Position numbers and translations under genes: made by a program
Shown here: positions 24,799 to 32,805 of the stretch, piece after piece
Layout of the letters: every line of letters starts with the position of its first letter
Position numbering within the stretch: the first letter of the stretch is position 1
Notes under the pieces: generated by a model
The model's input: the letters and a program-made list of their open reading frames with translations, nothing else
Databases searched by the model: none
Told to the model about the DNA's origin: nothing
Source of the DNA: Deltaproteobacteria bacterium
GTDB taxonomy: Bacteria > Desulfobacterota > Binatia > UTPRO1
NCBI GenBank assembly: GCA_029262315.1
Contig: JAJCZP010000240.1
Coordinates: 1-32,961 of the forward strand
DNA length: 32,961 bases
Direction of reading: 5' to 3'

Positions 24799-26169
24799 AT
24801 GGAGTGGCTGCCGCAGTGGACTACGGACCCCAAGATCATGGTGCCAGCGGTGCTCGTGATCATACTCGCGACGTTCAAAGGTCTATGGGAACTGTTCAAG
24901 CACTTCCGCTCACCTCGTGAGATCACAGGCATCTCGCCCGAGTCGCACGCCATGATCGTCAGGGCATTTGAGGAGCAGTACGCCTCGACCCGCGCGGAAC
25001 TTACCGACCAGCGAGAGCAAACCGCGGCGTTCAAAGCAGCCGTCGATGCCCTGGAGGCCGAGCATGATCGCCCAGGATTCTCGGACGCGGTGACGGCGCT
25101 TGCACAGGGAAAGACCGGGCAGGCGGAAGCTCTGTTCCGCAGCGTTCTCGATGAAGAGCGAGCCAGAGGTCACAGCGCCTTTGGGACAGCGGCCGCCGCC
25201 GCGAGACACTTGGGAGCGCTGGCCTTCCTGCATGATAGCAACGCAGCATTGGCCGCCTATCGCGAAGCAGTGGAGCTGGATCCAGCGTCGCTCGACGGGT
25301 GGAATCGGCTCGGGCACCTCCTGTTCCGTACCGGCGAGCTGGATGACGCGGCTAGCGCCTACAGGCGCGTGCAGTTGCTGAGTAGGGAAGCGAACGACCA
25401 GTCGGGCCTTGCCGTCGCCTACGGCAACCTGGGCATCATCGCGCAGGCGCGGGGCAACCTCGACGAAGCCGAAAGCTTCCAGCGCAAGGCGCTCGCTATC
25501 CACGAAGACCGCGTCCACCGCGAGGGCATGGCGAACCAGTACGGGAACCTGGGCCTCATCGCGCGGACGCGGGGCAACCTCGACGAAGCTGAGGAGTTCC
25601 TGCGCAAGAGTCTCGCCATCCACGAAGACCTCGGCCACCGCAGCGGCATGGCCGCGACCTACGGCAACCTGGGCATCATCGCGCAGACGCGGGGCAACCT
25701 CGACGAAGCCGAAAACTTCCAGCGCAAGGCGCTCGCTATCGACGAAGACCGCGGCCACCGCGAGGGCATGGCGAACCAGTACGGGAACCTGGGCCTCATC
25801 GAGCAGATGCGGGGCAACCTCGACGAAGCCGAGGACTTCCACCGCAAGGCGCTCGCCATCCACGAAGACCTCGGCCGCCGCGAGGGCATGGCGAACCAGT
25901 ACGGAAACCTGGGCCTCATCGAGCAGACGCGGGGCAACCTCGACGAAGCCGAGAAGTTCCTGCGCAAGAGTCTCGCCATCAACGAAGACCTCGGCCACCG
26001 AATGAACATGGCGAAGCAGTACGGTAGCCTGGGCAGCATCGCGCAAACGCGGGGCGACCTCGCTGAAGCTCGACGGCTCTACGAGCGATCGCTGGACCTC
26101 TTTCGAGCGGTCGGCGCTCAACCCGCGATCGAGCATGTGGAAGCCCTGCTTGCCGCCCTTCCGCAGTAG
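24799..26169 (+). CDS. Membrane-anchored tetratricopeptide-repeat protein
   Basis: The protein has 456 residues. A membrane helix at about 12-30 (KIMVPAVLVIILATFKGLW) is followed by a charged, probably coiled-coil stretch (50-90). Degenerate TPR-like helices follow (95-200, for example ALAQGKTGQAEALFRSVLDEE and AAYREAVELDPASLDGWNRLG). From residue 208 come five near-identical 40-residue units of the form YGNLGxIxxxRGNLDEAExF, each ending in a conserved LAI-x-ED helix segment, and one divergent unit ending near 447. TPR arrays of this kind bind partner proteins, so it is a likely scaffold or sensor at the membrane. It is divergent from the TIR genes. No enzymatic domain was seen. Confidence 0.88.
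   Translation: MEWLPQWTTDPKIMVPAVLVIILATFKGLWELFKHFRSPREITGISPESHAMIVRAFEEQYASTRAELTDQREQTAAFKAAVDALEAEHDRPGFSDAVTALAQGKTGQAEALFRSVLDEERARGHSAFGTAAAAARHLGALAFLHDSNAALAAYREAVELDPASLDGWNRLGHLLFRTGELDDAASAYRRVQLLSREANDQSGLAVAYGNLGIIAQARGNLDEAESFQRKALAIHEDRVHREGMANQYGNLGLIARTRGNLDEAEEFLRKSLAIHEDLGHRSGMAATYGNLGIIAQTRGNLDEAENFQRKALAIDEDRGHREGMANQYGNLGLIEQMRGNLDEAEDFHRKALAIHEDLGRREGMANQYGNLGLIEQTRGNLDEAEKFLRKSLAINEDLGHRMNMAKQYGSLGSIAQTRGDLAEARRLYERSLDLFRAVGAQPAIEHVEALLAALPQ
25420..26019 (+). repeat. Five tandem 120-bp repeats inside the TPR gene
   Basis: Units start at 25420, 25540, 25660, 25780 and 25900. A sixth, at 26020-26139, is diverged. Each encodes one 40-residue TPR. Long blocks, such as the DNA for GNLDEAE and for EGMANQYGNLGLI, are identical or nearly so between units, including at third codon positions. 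This indicates recent unequal exchange or gene conversion rather than selection on protein alone. Confidence 0.92.
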
Positions 26170-26201
26170 TCCCGCGACCGGTCGAGGCCGCTCGCTTCGA
26201 C

Positions 26202-26220
26202 CACTATTTGACGAGTCGTT
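26202..26220 (+). promoter_or_regulatory. Island dyad element, weak copy 7
   Basis: CACTATTTGACGAGTCGTT has an intact left half and a poor right half. It lies 32 bases beyond the TPR stop and 81 bases upstream of the start at 26302, the same distance as in the better copies. Confidence 0.4.
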
Positions 26221-26301
26221 GCTGCTCGGGTCCTGCTCATTTCTCGGCCCTTTGCCCTTCTCACCGGAGTTGCTACCAAGGCGAAATGCACGGGAGCAGG
26301 G

Positions 26302-26979
26302 ATGTCGGGCCGTCCACGACGCAAGCGACGTAGGCCCACCAGAACCAAAGCCCCGCCGCGTATGCGACCAGCCACTGTGCTGCGGACAACAGCGCGCGTG
26401 CTGGGCGCCGTAGCGTGGTTCTTCCTCGGCACGGCAAAGCGAACGATGGCCCTTGCCGTGTCATTGGCCACCATCCTCGGCCTCTATTGGACCGCCTACA
26501 TCAGCACGGCGGACATACTGCCGCTGCACCTCCGCGGTCGCCCAGGCGAACTCAGAGACGCGGCTAGCATCACGGCCACTGGGCCCTTCGCGCTGCATGA
26601 TCTGCGAACGGCTTGCATCGCAACCTCCACGTTCATGCTCGACGCACCGCCGGACGTGAGAAGCGGCTGCGATAAGCTGCTCAATACCCCCGATTGGGAC
26701 AAGGCCGCGAAGCGAAACATGATGGTCGAGCTGAAATCTCATGGGACCATTAGCCCTGCAGAATCCCAGGTGAAGCACGTCTGCAGGGGCTTCACCGTCG
26801 GCATGGTCGGGCCGAATTCCGGCTTTGCGTTGGCGGCTGAGTTCGAAACGAGCATTCTCTGGTTCTATCGCTGGCGGCGGCGCGTCTGTCGGGAGTTCGA
26901 AATCCTGATGGATGCGAACGGCCAGAGACGGTTTGTTCCCAGAGGGCCGAACGAGTTCCCCCCTTGGGCCAACGAATGA
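26302..26979 (+). CDS. Unknown membrane protein with basic N-terminus
   Basis: The protein has 225 residues and no family is recognised. Residues 1-27 are Arg/Lys/Pro-rich. Hydrophobic stretches at about 28-44 (LRTTARVLGAVAWFFLG) and 48-68 (TMALAVSLATILGLYWTAYI) would form one or two membrane helices. The remaining 155 residues form a soluble-looking domain with five cysteines (105, 123, 161, 196 among them) and an Arg/Trp-rich segment (ILWFYRWRRRVCREFE). GGGAGCAGGG precedes the ATG. It is in line with the TPR gene and is followed 15 bases later by a dyad element. The layout (charged head, membrane segment, small domain) recalls the gene at 27281. Confidence 0.7.
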   Translation: MSGRPRRKRRRPTRTKAPPRMRPATVLRTTARVLGAVAWFFLGTAKRTMALAVSLATILGLYWTAYISTADILPLHLRGRPGELRDAASITATGPFALHDLRTACIATSTFMLDAPPDVRSGCDKLLNTPDWDKAAKRNMMVELKSHGTISPAESQVKHVCRGFTVGMVGPNSGFALAAEFETSILWFYRWRRRVCREFEILMDANGQRRFVPRGPNEFPPWANE

Positions 26980-26994
26980 CATCGACGCTACGCG

Positions 26995-27013
26995 CACTAT
27001 CTTTTGGGTAGTC
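26995..27013 (+). promoter_or_regulatory. Island dyad element, copy 8
   Basis: CACTATCTTTTGGGTAGTC has one mismatch, in the last base. It lies 15 bases beyond the stop of the previous gene and 33 bases before the small membrane ORF at 27047. A partial site (CACCGGTAGTG) follows at about 27025. Confidence 0.65.
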
Positions 27014-27046
27014 ATCGATGGATCGCACCGGTAGTGTCCTGATGCC

Positions 27047-27154
27047 ATGGGTCAACGTGAGTGGAGGTTCCAGGGGGCGATGCTGGCCGCAGTACTCGCG
27101 GCTTCGCTATTGGCGGCCCTGCTGCTTCCACGGCTCCTCGGGTTTCTCTCGTAG
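27047..27154 (+). CDS. Possible 35-residue membrane peptide
   Basis: This frame encodes 35 residues: a short polar head (MGQREWRFQG), one hydrophobic helix (AMLAAVLAASLLAALLLP) and a short tail. It is too small for most gene callers. Support comes from its clean membrane-peptide pattern and from dyad elements on both sides (copy 8 before, copy 9 fifteen bases after). No good Shine-Dalgarno is visible before the ATG, and an in-frame GTG just inside is an alternative. It could act with the neighbouring membrane proteins, but that is a guess. Confidence 0.4.
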   Translation: MGQREWRFQGAMLAAVLAASLLAALLLPRLLGFLS

Positions 27155-27169
27155 CTGGCCCTCATCGAT

Positions 27170-27188
27170 CACTACTCCTTAGATTGTG
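27170..27188 (+). promoter_or_regulatory. Island dyad element, copy 9
   Basis: CACTACTCCTTAGATTGTG has an intact left half and one mismatch in the right half. It lies 92 bases upstream of the start at 27281 and 15 bases after the small membrane ORF. Confidence 0.55.
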
Positions 27189-27280
27189 GGTCACAGGACA
27201 GCCTCCGCCTCGAGGTTGACCTCGCAGGTCGTGGCGAATAGCTCTCATGCGGTCGCCCGCATCAGCAGCACGAGGCCGGC

Positions 27281-28015
27281 ATGAACGAAAAGTCCGAGGA
27301 CTCCGAGCGCAACAAAGTACCCGGCGAGATAGACGACCGGACCGAAATCCCGCGTCTCGATGATCACGCCAGCTACAATGAGTACGCCGAAGCCCGCCGC
27401 CAGAAACGCGCAGCCAAGAAGCGTCGTCAGCAGAAGCGAGCGGTCCGACGTGCCTTCCGGCTTGCCTCCGAGGCCATGGTCGTAGTTCTGACGCTTGGCG
27501 TAATTCTGATCACGTGTCGCCAGACGCGAATCCTGGACCGACAAACTGACATCCTTGGCCAGGAACATCGGGCGGTCGTCACGCTGGAAACCGGATCGCC
27601 CCTCTGGGAACGCCGCATGCTGCCGGTAACGATCGCTAACACGGGGGTCTTCGCTGCGCCTCGGTATGTCGTGCATGTGGCAGCACGCCGTACAGTCACC
27701 ACGACGGGGCCCTGCATAGGGGGGCGCGTCCATCAACTGCGAAGCCGAGAACCCCTGCGCCCGGGGCAGAGTCGAGCCACGTACACGGCGTTCTCCCTTG
27801 AGGAGTTCGCGGAGTCGGAAGTTGCGGACCTGACGGCCCGCCGAGAAACAATGATCGTCTTCGGGTGCGTCGAGTACGAGAATGGACTCGGCGGGAAGGA
27901 GTGGACTCGATTCTGCCGATGGTTCGACCCAGGAGGGTGGCAGGTCTGCGAGTATCCTAAGGACGATATCGCTCCCTGCAACGAAATCGGGGAAGATCGC
28001 AGCGCCTCCCAGTAA
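27281..28015 (+). CDS. Unknown single-pass membrane protein with charged cytosolic head
   Basis: The protein has 244 residues. Residues 1-60 are highly charged and end in a Lys/Arg/Gln-rich helix (ARRQKRAAKKRRQQKRAVRR). One membrane helix spans about 62-79 (LASEAMVVVLTLGVILI). The outer part carries a beta-rich pattern (HRAVVTLETGSPLW, then MLPVTIANTGVFAAPRY). It ends with MIVFGCVEYENGLGGKEWTRF and several cysteines. This pattern (membrane helix, then an 'N-x-G' strand and a late 'FG-x-V-x-Y' strand) is shared by many unnamed small membrane proteins of accessory regions. GAGG precedes the ATG by about 6 bases. The function is unknown. It is the last gene of the island. Confidence 0.72.
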   Translation: MNEKSEDSERNKVPGEIDDRTEIPRLDDHASYNEYAEARRQKRAAKKRRQQKRAVRRAFRLASEAMVVVLTLGVILITCRQTRILDRQTDILGQEHRAVVTLETGSPLWERRMLPVTIANTGVFAAPRYVVHVAARRTVTTTGPCIGGRVHQLRSREPLRPGQSRATYTAFSLEEFAESEVADLTARRETMIVFGCVEYENGLGGKEWTRFCRWFDPGGWQVCEYPKDDIAPCNEIGEDRSASQ

Positions 28016-28505
28016 GAATAGCGGACCCAGTCCGAGATTGCGGCCTCGATCTCTCATCGAGCACGATCCTTTCGATCGTTGCCGCCCTCGCCTCCCAGGA
28101 TCGGGAAGATCGTTCATGAGCGACCGAGTGACCCGCTCGTCATGTACGAGCTTCCGTCCATCGGTCATCTCTTCGCGCGTTCTCCACCCAATCATGGTGT
28201 CTTCCGCGAGCGACGGGCCGCCGATATGGGGAACGCTCATGACGCCCTCCCCCGAGCAGGAGCGACAGCTCCATCTCATGGATCTGAACATGTGGGAGAT
28301 CTACCGCGAGATGACGCGGGTCGCAGATGCGTGAGCGCAGAGGCCTACGCGACGTACGACCAACCGAAGGAACTGGCGGCGCATCTGTTCGCGTCGCTCG
28401 AGCGCGTCTGTGCGCTCGGAGTGCAGGTGTTCGTCGGTAGTCTGTGAGCGTTATCGGTCTGTGGTTTCGTCGCTCGAATCGTGATCTGGCGTCTATCCTG
28501 CAGCC
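28016..28505. other. Right border of the island, with possible gene scraps
   Basis: No full gene was found. A 31-codon + strand frame at 28239-28334 reads MTPSPEQERQLHLMDLNMWE and continues IYREMTRVADA. It looks like a genuine protein N-terminus, possibly of an acetyltransferase-like family (weak impression). A second frame ending at 28447 reads PKELAAHLFASLERVCALGV. The two are in different frames and joined by a stop, which suggests decayed genes beside trxB. No terminator or promoter was identified. Confidence 0.4.
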
Positions 28506-29450
28506 TCAGGCCGCGCTCTCTTCGCTCTCTGCCGCCTCGAGAAATCGCTCGGCGTCGATCGCTGCCATGCAGCCGGTGCCGGCGGCGGTGATGGCCTGGC
28601 GGTAGGTCCGGTCTTGCACGTCGCCGCAGGCGAATACGCCCGGGACGTTGGTCTCGCTCGAACTCTTCTTGGTGACGATGTAGCCGAACTCGTCCATGGC
28701 GACCTGGTTGGTGAACAGCGCGCTGTTCGGGGTATGGCCGATCGCCATGAACACGCCGTCGATGGGCATCTGGGTGGCGGCGTCGGTTTTGAGGTTTCGG
28801 AGGGACACGCTGGTGACGCCGGCGCCTTGTGGCTCGCCCTGGATCTCGTCGATGACGGAGTCCCAGATGAAATCGATCTTCGGATTCTTGGTGGCGCGCT
28901 CTTGCATGATCTTCGAGGCGCGCAGCTCGTCCCGGCGGTGTACGACGGTCACCTTGCTGGCGAACTTGGTCAAGAACGTTGCTTCCTCCATCGCGGTGTC
29001 ACCGCCGCCGACCACCAAGACCGCTTTGTCCTTGAAGAAGAAGCCGTCGCACGTGGCGCATGCGGACACGCCGTAGCCCATGAGTCGGGACTCGGACTCG
29101 ATGCCGAGGAGCTTGGCGGCGGCGCCGGTCGAGATGATCAGTGTCTCGGCTTCGACGTCGCCGCCGTCGAGCGTCAGGCGGAACGGGCGTCGGCTGAGGT
29201 CGACCGCGGTGACGTCACCCGTCCGGAACGTCGTACCGAAGCGCTCGGCCTGGGCGCGGAAGAGGTCCATCAACTCGGGGCCGAGGACGCCCTTCGGGAA
29301 CCCGGGGTAGTTCTCGACATCGGTCGTGATCGTCAGCTGGCCGCCTGGCTGGGCGCCTTCGATGACGAGCGGGGCGAGGTTGGCACGCGCGGCGTACAGC
29401 GCGGCGGTGAGGCCTGCGGGGCCAGAGCCGAGAATGACGATTTTGTGCAT
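28506..29450 (-). CDS. trxB: Thioredoxin-disulfide reductase
   Basis: This is a 314-residue FAD/NADPH flavoenzyme that reduces thioredoxin. The FAD motif [18 protein letters not shown] opens the protein. The redox pair is Cys131 and Cys134 ([10 protein letters not shown]). The NADPH motif [15 protein letters not shown] and the C-terminal FAD motif [19 protein letters not shown]-like block are present. The ATG at 29450 is chosen because the fold begins there; the longer frame would start at a TTG and add ten unrelated residues. A candidate promoter lies just upstream, shared with the divergent moaC region. The length is standard. Confidence 0.96.
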   Translation of the reverse strand: MHKIVILGSGPAGLTAALYAARANLAPLVIEGAQPGGQLTITTDVENYPGFPKGVLGPELMDLFRAQAERFGTTFRTGDVTAVDLSRRPFRLTLDGGDVEAETLIISTGAAAKLLGIESESRLMGYGVSACATCDGFFFKDKAVLVVGGGDTAMEEATFLTKFASKVTVVHRRDELRASKIMQERATKNPKIDFIWDSVIDEIQGEPQGAGVTSVSLRNLKTDAATQMPIDGVFMAIGHTPNSALFTNQVAMDEFGYIVTKKSSSETNVPGVFACGDVQDRTYRQAITAAGTGCMAAIDAERFLEAAESEESAA

Positions 29451-29479
29451 CGGCGGACCGTAATCACCCACGAGTGGCA

Positions 29480-29508
29480 ATGCAAGATGATGTTGTCATG
29501 CTGGTCAA
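29480..29508 (-). promoter_or_regulatory. Candidate promoter for trxB
   Basis: On the minus strand, TTGACC (29508-29503) and TTGCAT (29485-29480) are separated by 17 bases. The -35 box is good and the -10 box matches 3-4 of 6 positions. The predicted transcript would start about 20 bases before the trxB ATG. Its position inside the longest moaC frame argues for the later moaC start. Confidence 0.4.
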
Positions 29509-29530
29509 CCGTCAGTACGATGCGCGTCCC

Positions 29531-30028
29531 ATGGCGGCACGAGGAAAGCGGTTGTCTCACATCGATGCGCGCGGCCACGCGCGCATGGTCGACGTCGGCG
29601 ACAAGGCGGTGACGCGACGCCTCGCGGTCGCGGGAGCCCGAGTGCTCATGCGTCCGGCGACCCTGCGCATGATCACGACCGGTACGGTGCCCAAGGGTGA
29701 CGTGTTGGCGACCGCGCGCTTGGCGGGCATCATGGCCGCGAAACGGACGGCGGATCTCATCCCCCTGTGCCATCCGCTCCAGCTTTCACACGTCGACGTG
29801 GAGCTGACGCCGCGGGCACGTGGGCGACTCGACGTCGTGGCTTCGGTGCGACTCGACGGGCGCACCGGTGTCGAGATGGAAGCCCTGGTTGCCGCCAGTG
29901 TCGCCGCACTCACCGTGTACGACATGTGTAAGGCGGTGGATCGAGGCATGGAGATCACGGCGGTGCAGGTGCTCGAGAAGTCGGGAGGCAAGAGCGGGAC
30001 CTACGTCCGCGGACGGGCGCGTTCCTGA
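29531..30028 (+). CDS. moaC: Cyclic pyranopterin monophosphate synthase
   Basis: This is a 165-residue enzyme of molybdenum-cofactor synthesis that, with MoaA, makes cyclic pyranopterin monophosphate from GTP. Conserved blocks are [19 protein letters not shown], the lysine region [39 protein letters not shown] and [13 protein letters not shown] with the catalytic Asp and Lys, followed by [10 protein letters not shown]-type sequence. The ATG at 29531 gives the usual length and leaves an 80-base divergent gap to trxB. GTG 29474 or ATG 29480 would add up to 19 residues and are less likely. No other moa gene is adjacent. Confidence 0.94.
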   Translation: MAARGKRLSHIDARGHARMVDVGDKAVTRRLAVAGARVLMRPATLRMITTGTVPKGDVLATARLAGIMAAKRTADLIPLCHPLQLSHVDVELTPRARGRLDVVASVRLDGRTGVEMEALVAASVAALTVYDMCKAVDRGMEITAVQVLEKSGGKSGTYVRGRARS

Positions 30029-30031
30029 CGC

Positions 30032-31195
30032 GTGGCGACCGTCATCCTCAAGCAGGGTCGTGATCGCGCCGTCCGCGGCGGGCACCCGTGGATCTTTTCG
30101 GGGGCGATCGCTCGCATGGATGGCGAGGCGGCGCCGGGAGAGGTCGTCGAGGTACGAACGGCCGGCGGCGTCAGCGTCGGGTGCGGGATGTGGAACGCCG
30201 CGACGTCGATCGCCGTGCGGATGCTCTGCCACGACGCCCCCGCGATCGATGAGGGATTCGTGGCGCGTAGGATCGAGGCCGCGCTCGATCTGCGTACGCT
30301 GGTCCATGATTGCGATGCCATGCGCTTGGTGCACGGCGAGGGTGATGGCTTCCCGGGTCTCGTTGTGGATCGGTACGGCGCCTACGTCGTGTGTCAGTTT
30401 CTCACCGCGGGCGCGGACCTGATGAAGGCGCAGGTCGTCGAAGCGCTGGTGCGCTTACTCGCGCCGGCCGGCATCCTCGAGCGTAGCGAGGGGAACGTAC
30501 GGAAGGCCGAGGGGCTCGCGCCGTCGACCGGCATGCTCCATGGCGCGCCGCCCCCGTCAGAAGTCGAGGTGATCGAACACGGACGACGGTACCTCGTCGA
30601 CCTGCATCGCGGACAGAAGACCGGTCTCTTTCTCGACCAACGTCCGAATCGCGATCTCGTGGGCGAGCTCGCCAAGGGACGTCGGGTGCTGAATCTCTTC
30701 GCCTACACGGGGGGCTTCGCAATCGCGGCGGCGCAGGGTGGGGCGCTGATCGTGAACTCGGTCGAGAGCTCGGCGCCGGCGCTGGTGCTGGCCAACGGAA
30801 GTTGGGGACGGAACGGGCTCGACGCTGCGCGGGGGGTGTTTACGCGGGGCGATGTGTTCGAGTACCTTCGGGGCACAGTCGAGGCTCCGGATCTCGTCAT
30901 CATCGATCCACCCCCCTTCGCGCGCCGGCGCGTCGACCAGCGGCGCGCGCTTGCGGGCTACAAGGAAGTGAATCTACGCGCGTTGGCGGCGTGCGCGTCG
31001 GGTGCCCTCGTGCTCACCTTCAGCTGCTCGCAGCATACCAGCGCTGACGATTTCGAGGCCGTCGTGGCGGCCGCGGCCGGCGATGCCGGGTGCCGAGCAT
31101 CGATATTGCGCCGACTTGGACCAGGGCTCGACCATCCCCAAGCGATTGCCCACACGGAGGGTCGATACCTGAAGGGGCTCTTGCTAAAAGTCTAG
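30032..31195 (+). CDS. rlmI: Class I rRNA (cytosine-C5) methyltransferase, RlmI type
   Basis: The protein has 387 residues. An N-terminal PUA domain (about 1-70, RAVRGGHPWIFSGAI) leads to an EEHEE-like subdomain and a Rossmann methyltransferase domain. Motif I is VLNLFAYTGGFAIAAA, motif IV is IIDPPPFARRR and the catalytic cysteine lies in LTFSCSQHTS. Strong family links are HRGQKTGLFLDQRPNR and the N-terminal HGEGDGFPGLVVDRYG. RlmI modifies C1962 of 23S rRNA; the exact target here is inferred. It starts with GTG, 3 bases after moaC. Confidence 0.9.
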   Translation: MATVILKQGRDRAVRGGHPWIFSGAIARMDGEAAPGEVVEVRTAGGVSVGCGMWNAATSIAVRMLCHDAPAIDEGFVARRIEAALDLRTLVHDCDAMRLVHGEGDGFPGLVVDRYGAYVVCQFLTAGADLMKAQVVEALVRLLAPAGILERSEGNVRKAEGLAPSTGMLHGAPPPSEVEVIEHGRRYLVDLHRGQKTGLFLDQRPNRDLVGELAKGRRVLNLFAYTGGFAIAAAQGGALIVNSVESSAPALVLANGSWGRNGLDAARGVFTRGDVFEYLRGTVEAPDLVIIDPPPFARRRVDQRRALAGYKEVNLRALAACASGALVLTFSCSQHTSADDFEAVVAAAAGDAGCRASILRRLGPGLDHPQAIAHTEGRYLKGLLLKV

Positions 31196-31197
31196 TT

Positions 31198-31983
31198 ATG
31201 ACGGCGGCGGCTCATACGCTTGCCTCGGTGCTGCTCTGGCTGGTGCTCTGCGCCACGTGCCCGGTCTTTTTCGTTGGGGCGCTTGTACTGTGGCTCGTCA
31301 CCGCCCCGTTTGATCGCCGTCTGCGGCTCCTGCACTTGTACTCGTGTGCGTGGGCGTCCTTCTACACGTACATTTTTCCCTTCTGGCGCATCGCAATCCG
31401 GGGGCGCGGGCGCATTCGCAACGATCGCGCGTACGTCTTGGTTTCGAATCATCAGTCCTGGTTGGACGTTCTCGTGCTCTTCCAGCTCTACCGCCACTTC
31501 AAGTGGGTCTCGAAGGCGTCGGTATTCAGCGCGCCTTTCCTCGGATGGAACATGCGGTTGAACCGATACATTGCCATTCGTCGGGGCGACGCGCACGACG
31601 CGCAGCGCATGATGACCGACTGCATCGCGACGCTCGCCAGTGGCAGTTCGATCATGATGTTTCCCGAGGGGACACGCTCCCTCGATGGTCACCTTCGGCC
31701 GTTCAAGCACGGGGCGTTCACGCTCGCCAAAGAGCAAGCGGTTCCCGTTCTGCCGATCGTGCTCGATGGGACGCTCGAGGCGCTCCCCAAACACGGCCTG
31801 ATTCTCCGCAGTGCGCCCGAGATCGTCGTGCAAGTGCTCGATCCGATCGACCCTGAGGCCTTTCCGAGCGTCGAGGCACTCCGTGACCATGTGCGGGCGG
31901 TGATGGAGCTGAAGCTTCACGAGTTGCAGGCCGAGCGTGAAGGGGGTGGGCTGCCCACGTCGGCGATCGGGGTGACCGCGTAG
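31198..31983 (+). CDS. plsC: 1-acyl-sn-glycerol-3-phosphate acyltransferase (PlsC family)
   Basis: This is a 261-residue membrane enzyme that acylates lysophosphatidate to phosphatidate in phospholipid synthesis. Residues 5-36 form one or two N-terminal membrane helices. The catalytic HX4D motif is NHQSWLD, preceded by YVLVS. The second signature is MMFPEGTRSLDG, with the downstream PVLPIVLDGT block. The ATG at 31198 is 2 bases after the methyltransferase stop, so the genes are coupled. Acyl-chain preference cannot be read from sequence. Confidence 0.92.
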   Translation: MTAAAHTLASVLLWLVLCATCPVFFVGALVLWLVTAPFDRRLRLLHLYSCAWASFYTYIFPFWRIAIRGRGRIRNDRAYVLVSNHQSWLDVLVLFQLYRHFKWVSKASVFSAPFLGWNMRLNRYIAIRRGDAHDAQRMMTDCIATLASGSSIMMFPEGTRSLDGHLRPFKHGAFTLAKEQAVPVLPIVLDGTLEALPKHGLILRSAPEIVVQVLDPIDPEAFPSVEALRDHVRAVMELKLHELQAEREGGGLPTSAIGVTA

Positions 31984-32109
31984 CGGTTCGCTGCACGCGC
32001 GCGTACGGATCTCGGCGTGTAGCCGTGGTTCGCGCCCGCCGGAGTGTCGCAATCCCTGCGGGTAGTGATGGCGTCCGGGGGTGCCGTTCGACTATCGAGG
32101 GCCGGCGCC

Positions 32110-32805
32110 ATGCCGCATACGTCGCACTCCATCAAGTCGTGGCCACTCGGCGAACGGCCCCGTGAAAAACTCGACGAGCACGGCGTCGGCTCGCTGAGCG
32201 ATGCCGAACTGCTGGCCGTGCTGATGCCCACACGCACGCGCGGTACGTGTGGCAGCGCTGTGGACCACAGCCGGATGCTTCTCGCGCGCTTCGGTGGCCT
32301 GCGTGCTCTTGTCGATGCCCCGCCGCGGAAGCTCACCCTGACCCTCGGCATCGGCCCCGCGCGCGCCGCGATGCTGGCGGCACTGGGTGAACTCGCGCGC
32401 CGCTACGCCGCCGAACGGCTCGATCGTGGGCGAGCGCTTCGCACGAGCGCCGAGGTGTTCCGCCACTGCGGCGTCCGGCTGAGCGCATTACGGAAAGAGG
32501 AGTTCCGGGTCATTCTCCTCGACGGCAAGAATCGTCCCATCCGCGACGTCAGGATCTCCGAAGGATCCCTGACCGCATCCCTGGTGCATCCGCGTGAGGT
32601 GTTCCTGCCCGCGATCGAAGCGGCAGCGGCCGCGATCATCCTCGTCCACAACCACCCGAGCGGCGACCCCACCCCAAGTGCCGAAGACCTGGAGATCACG
32701 AAGCGTCTCCGCCAGGCAGGCGAACTCCTCGGCATCCACGTCCTCGACCACATCGTCGTAGGCCGACACGCCTACGTAAGCTTCGCCGACGACCAGCTAG
32801 CATAG
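32110..32805 (+). CDS. radC: RadC family JAB/MPN-domain protein
   Basis: The protein has 231 residues with the start used here. The N-terminal part has the helix-hairpin-helix-like region LPREKL-type (GERPREKLDEHGVGSLSDAE) seen in RadC. The C-terminal JAB metalloprotease-like domain has its glutamate (SEGSLTAS), the metal motif HNHPSGDPTPSAED and the end LLGIHVLDHIVVG. The historical 'DNA repair' name is not well supported by experiments on this family. The ATG at 32110 gives the usual length; the longer frame from 32044 is possible. It is the last gene in the window. Confidence 0.93.
   Translation: MPHTSHSIKSWPLGERPREKLDEHGVGSLSDAELLAVLMPTRTRGTCGSAVDHSRMLLARFGGLRALVDAPPRKLTLTLGIGPARAAMLAALGELARRYAAERLDRGRALRTSAEVFRHCGVRLSALRKEEFRVILLDGKNRPIRDVRISEGSLTASLVHPREVFLPAIEAAAAAIILVHNHPSGDPTPSAEDLEITKRLRQAGELLGIHVLDHIVVGRHAYVSFADDQLA

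Noticed and set aside
21013-27188. The dyad elements as integron attC sites
   Set aside because: They occur in every gap, but they lack the GTTRRRY/RYYYAAC core sites, are only 19 bp long, have genes on both strands around them, and no integrase is present. The fixed 5' distance fits an operator better.
27245-28291. A 348-codon minus-strand frame whose end looks like two membrane helices
   Set aside because: The hydrophobic end lies opposite the Lys/Arg/Glu-rich head of the + strand gene at 27281, whose complement is naturally Leu/Val/Phe-rich. The + strand frame has a ribosome-binding site and a more protein-like pattern.
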